A stretch of DNA of 64,000 nucleotides from an uncultured Cryomorphaceae bacterium (GTDB taxonomy: Bacteria > Bacteroidota > Bacteroidia > Flavobacteriales > Schleiferiaceae): NCBI GenBank assembly GCA_937120475.1, contig CAKZJV010000007.1, positions 2,682,068 through 2,746,067 on the forward strand, in the 5' to 3' direction. The notes under the pieces were generated by a model. The model worked only from the letters and a program-made list of their open reading frames with translations. It was not told where the DNA came from and ran no database searches. This document shows positions 63,668-64,000 of the stretch, one piece after another. The position numbers were made by a program, and so were the translations under genes. Within the stretch, counting starts at the first letter, position 1. Each line of letters begins with the position of its first letter.

Positions 63668-64000
63668 GCCTTTTTCTTTTTGCGGGAGGGTTGGGCTTTT
63701 GGGTTAAAATCCAGTGCCAATTGCATCCAGTAATCCAGGTCTTTCTCACCGGCCAGAGCTTGCGGATTCACCATCACGTAGCCTTTTAAGGGTCGCCCGG
63801 TAAAATCCATAGGGCGGCAACCCTCTTTCTGTAACGCCTCTTCGTAAACCGCAGGGCCTACCCGGGCCATCAGCTCGTTATGGATGATGCCGGTGCACAT
63901 TTTATCATTCACCATATAAGTGAGGCCACCCATCATCTTTTTTGCTTCAAATGGTACTTTTTTACGGGTAAACCAGTTACTTATCCGATCCGCTAAAAGA
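63664..64000 (-). CDS. TfoX/Sxy N-terminal-domain protein, 5' end cut by window
   Basis: The frame is open to the right edge, beyond the internal ATG at 63936: the residues before it read LADRISNWFTRKKVPFEAKK, matching the helix before the MMGGLTYMVNDKMCTGI core of TfoX N-terminal domains. GCRPMDFTGRPLKGYVMVN and a basic tail follow. Small TfoX-like proteins are common and mostly uncharacterised; no competence link is shown here. Confidence 0.85.
   Translation of the reverse strand, partial: LLADRISNWFTRKKVPFEAKKMMGGLTYMVNDKMCTGIIHNELMARVGPAVYEEALQKEGCRPMDFTGRPLKGYVMVNPQALAGEKDLDYWMQLALDFNPKAQPSRKKKKA

Overview
The window comes from a member of the Bacteroidota, most likely a marine-type Flavobacteriales of the Cryomorphaceae/Schleiferiaceae kind; the rank below phylum is inference. 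The reasons are an alternative complex III respiratory operon, the giant type IX secretion/gliding protein SprA, three proteins with type IX (type A) C-terminal sorting domains, SPOR and Omp28-type proteins, and promoters of the Bacteroidetes form (TTG, about 19-20 bases, TAnnTTTG) in place of sigma-70 boxes. Shine-Dalgarno sequences are almost absent. Both ends of the window cut a gene: a SPOR-domain protein on the left and a TfoX-like protein on the right.

Bases 1-6.6 kb hold a SPOR protein, an orphan receiver protein, a sirtuin and the translation/transcription operon rimP-nusA-infB. Bases 7.9-19.3 kb are one long respiratory operon, actABCDEF-coxBA, which carries electrons from menaquinol through alternative complex III to an aa3-type oxidase. 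ruvB-queG follows, after a terminator whose downstream flank also carries the ruvB promoter. Bases 21.3-27.2 kb, on the minus strand, encode envelope proteins, three of which have thioredoxin-fold CxxC motifs (TlpA-like, Omp28 lipoprotein, type IX-secreted Omp28 protein). ruvA-sprA, gcvH, a VanZ-like protein, two TonB proteins and cysQ come next. Bases 38.8-43.2 kb are the oxidase assembly/second-half operon: heme farnesyltransferase, two subunit III proteins, subunit IV, SCO, DUF420 and a small CAMC protein. A TolC-HlyD efflux pair and tsaB close the ordered core region.

Bases 46.5-51.8 kb are different: an accessory stretch with long intergenic spaces. It contains a duplicated 130-base 3' end of tsaB, a 45-base direct repeat, two previously unnamed families of dispersed palindromic repeats (called A and B here, three copies each), and an AT-rich orphan gene framed by an attC-like palindrome and a perfect 10-base inverted repeat, like a gene cassette. 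Small genes of unclear use (DUF2945, an FNT channel, a type IX-sorted protein, a 111-residue protein) sit between the repeats.

Bases 51.8-64 kb return to ordinary gene density: Tag and MATE (minus strand), a hybrid histidine kinase (plus strand), then a minus-strand series with a beta-helix surface protein, a glycosyltransferase, two lipoproteins, a double VOC protein, two Rossmann-fold oxidoreductases and the cut TfoX protein. No rRNA, tRNA or CRISPR array was recognised by eye.
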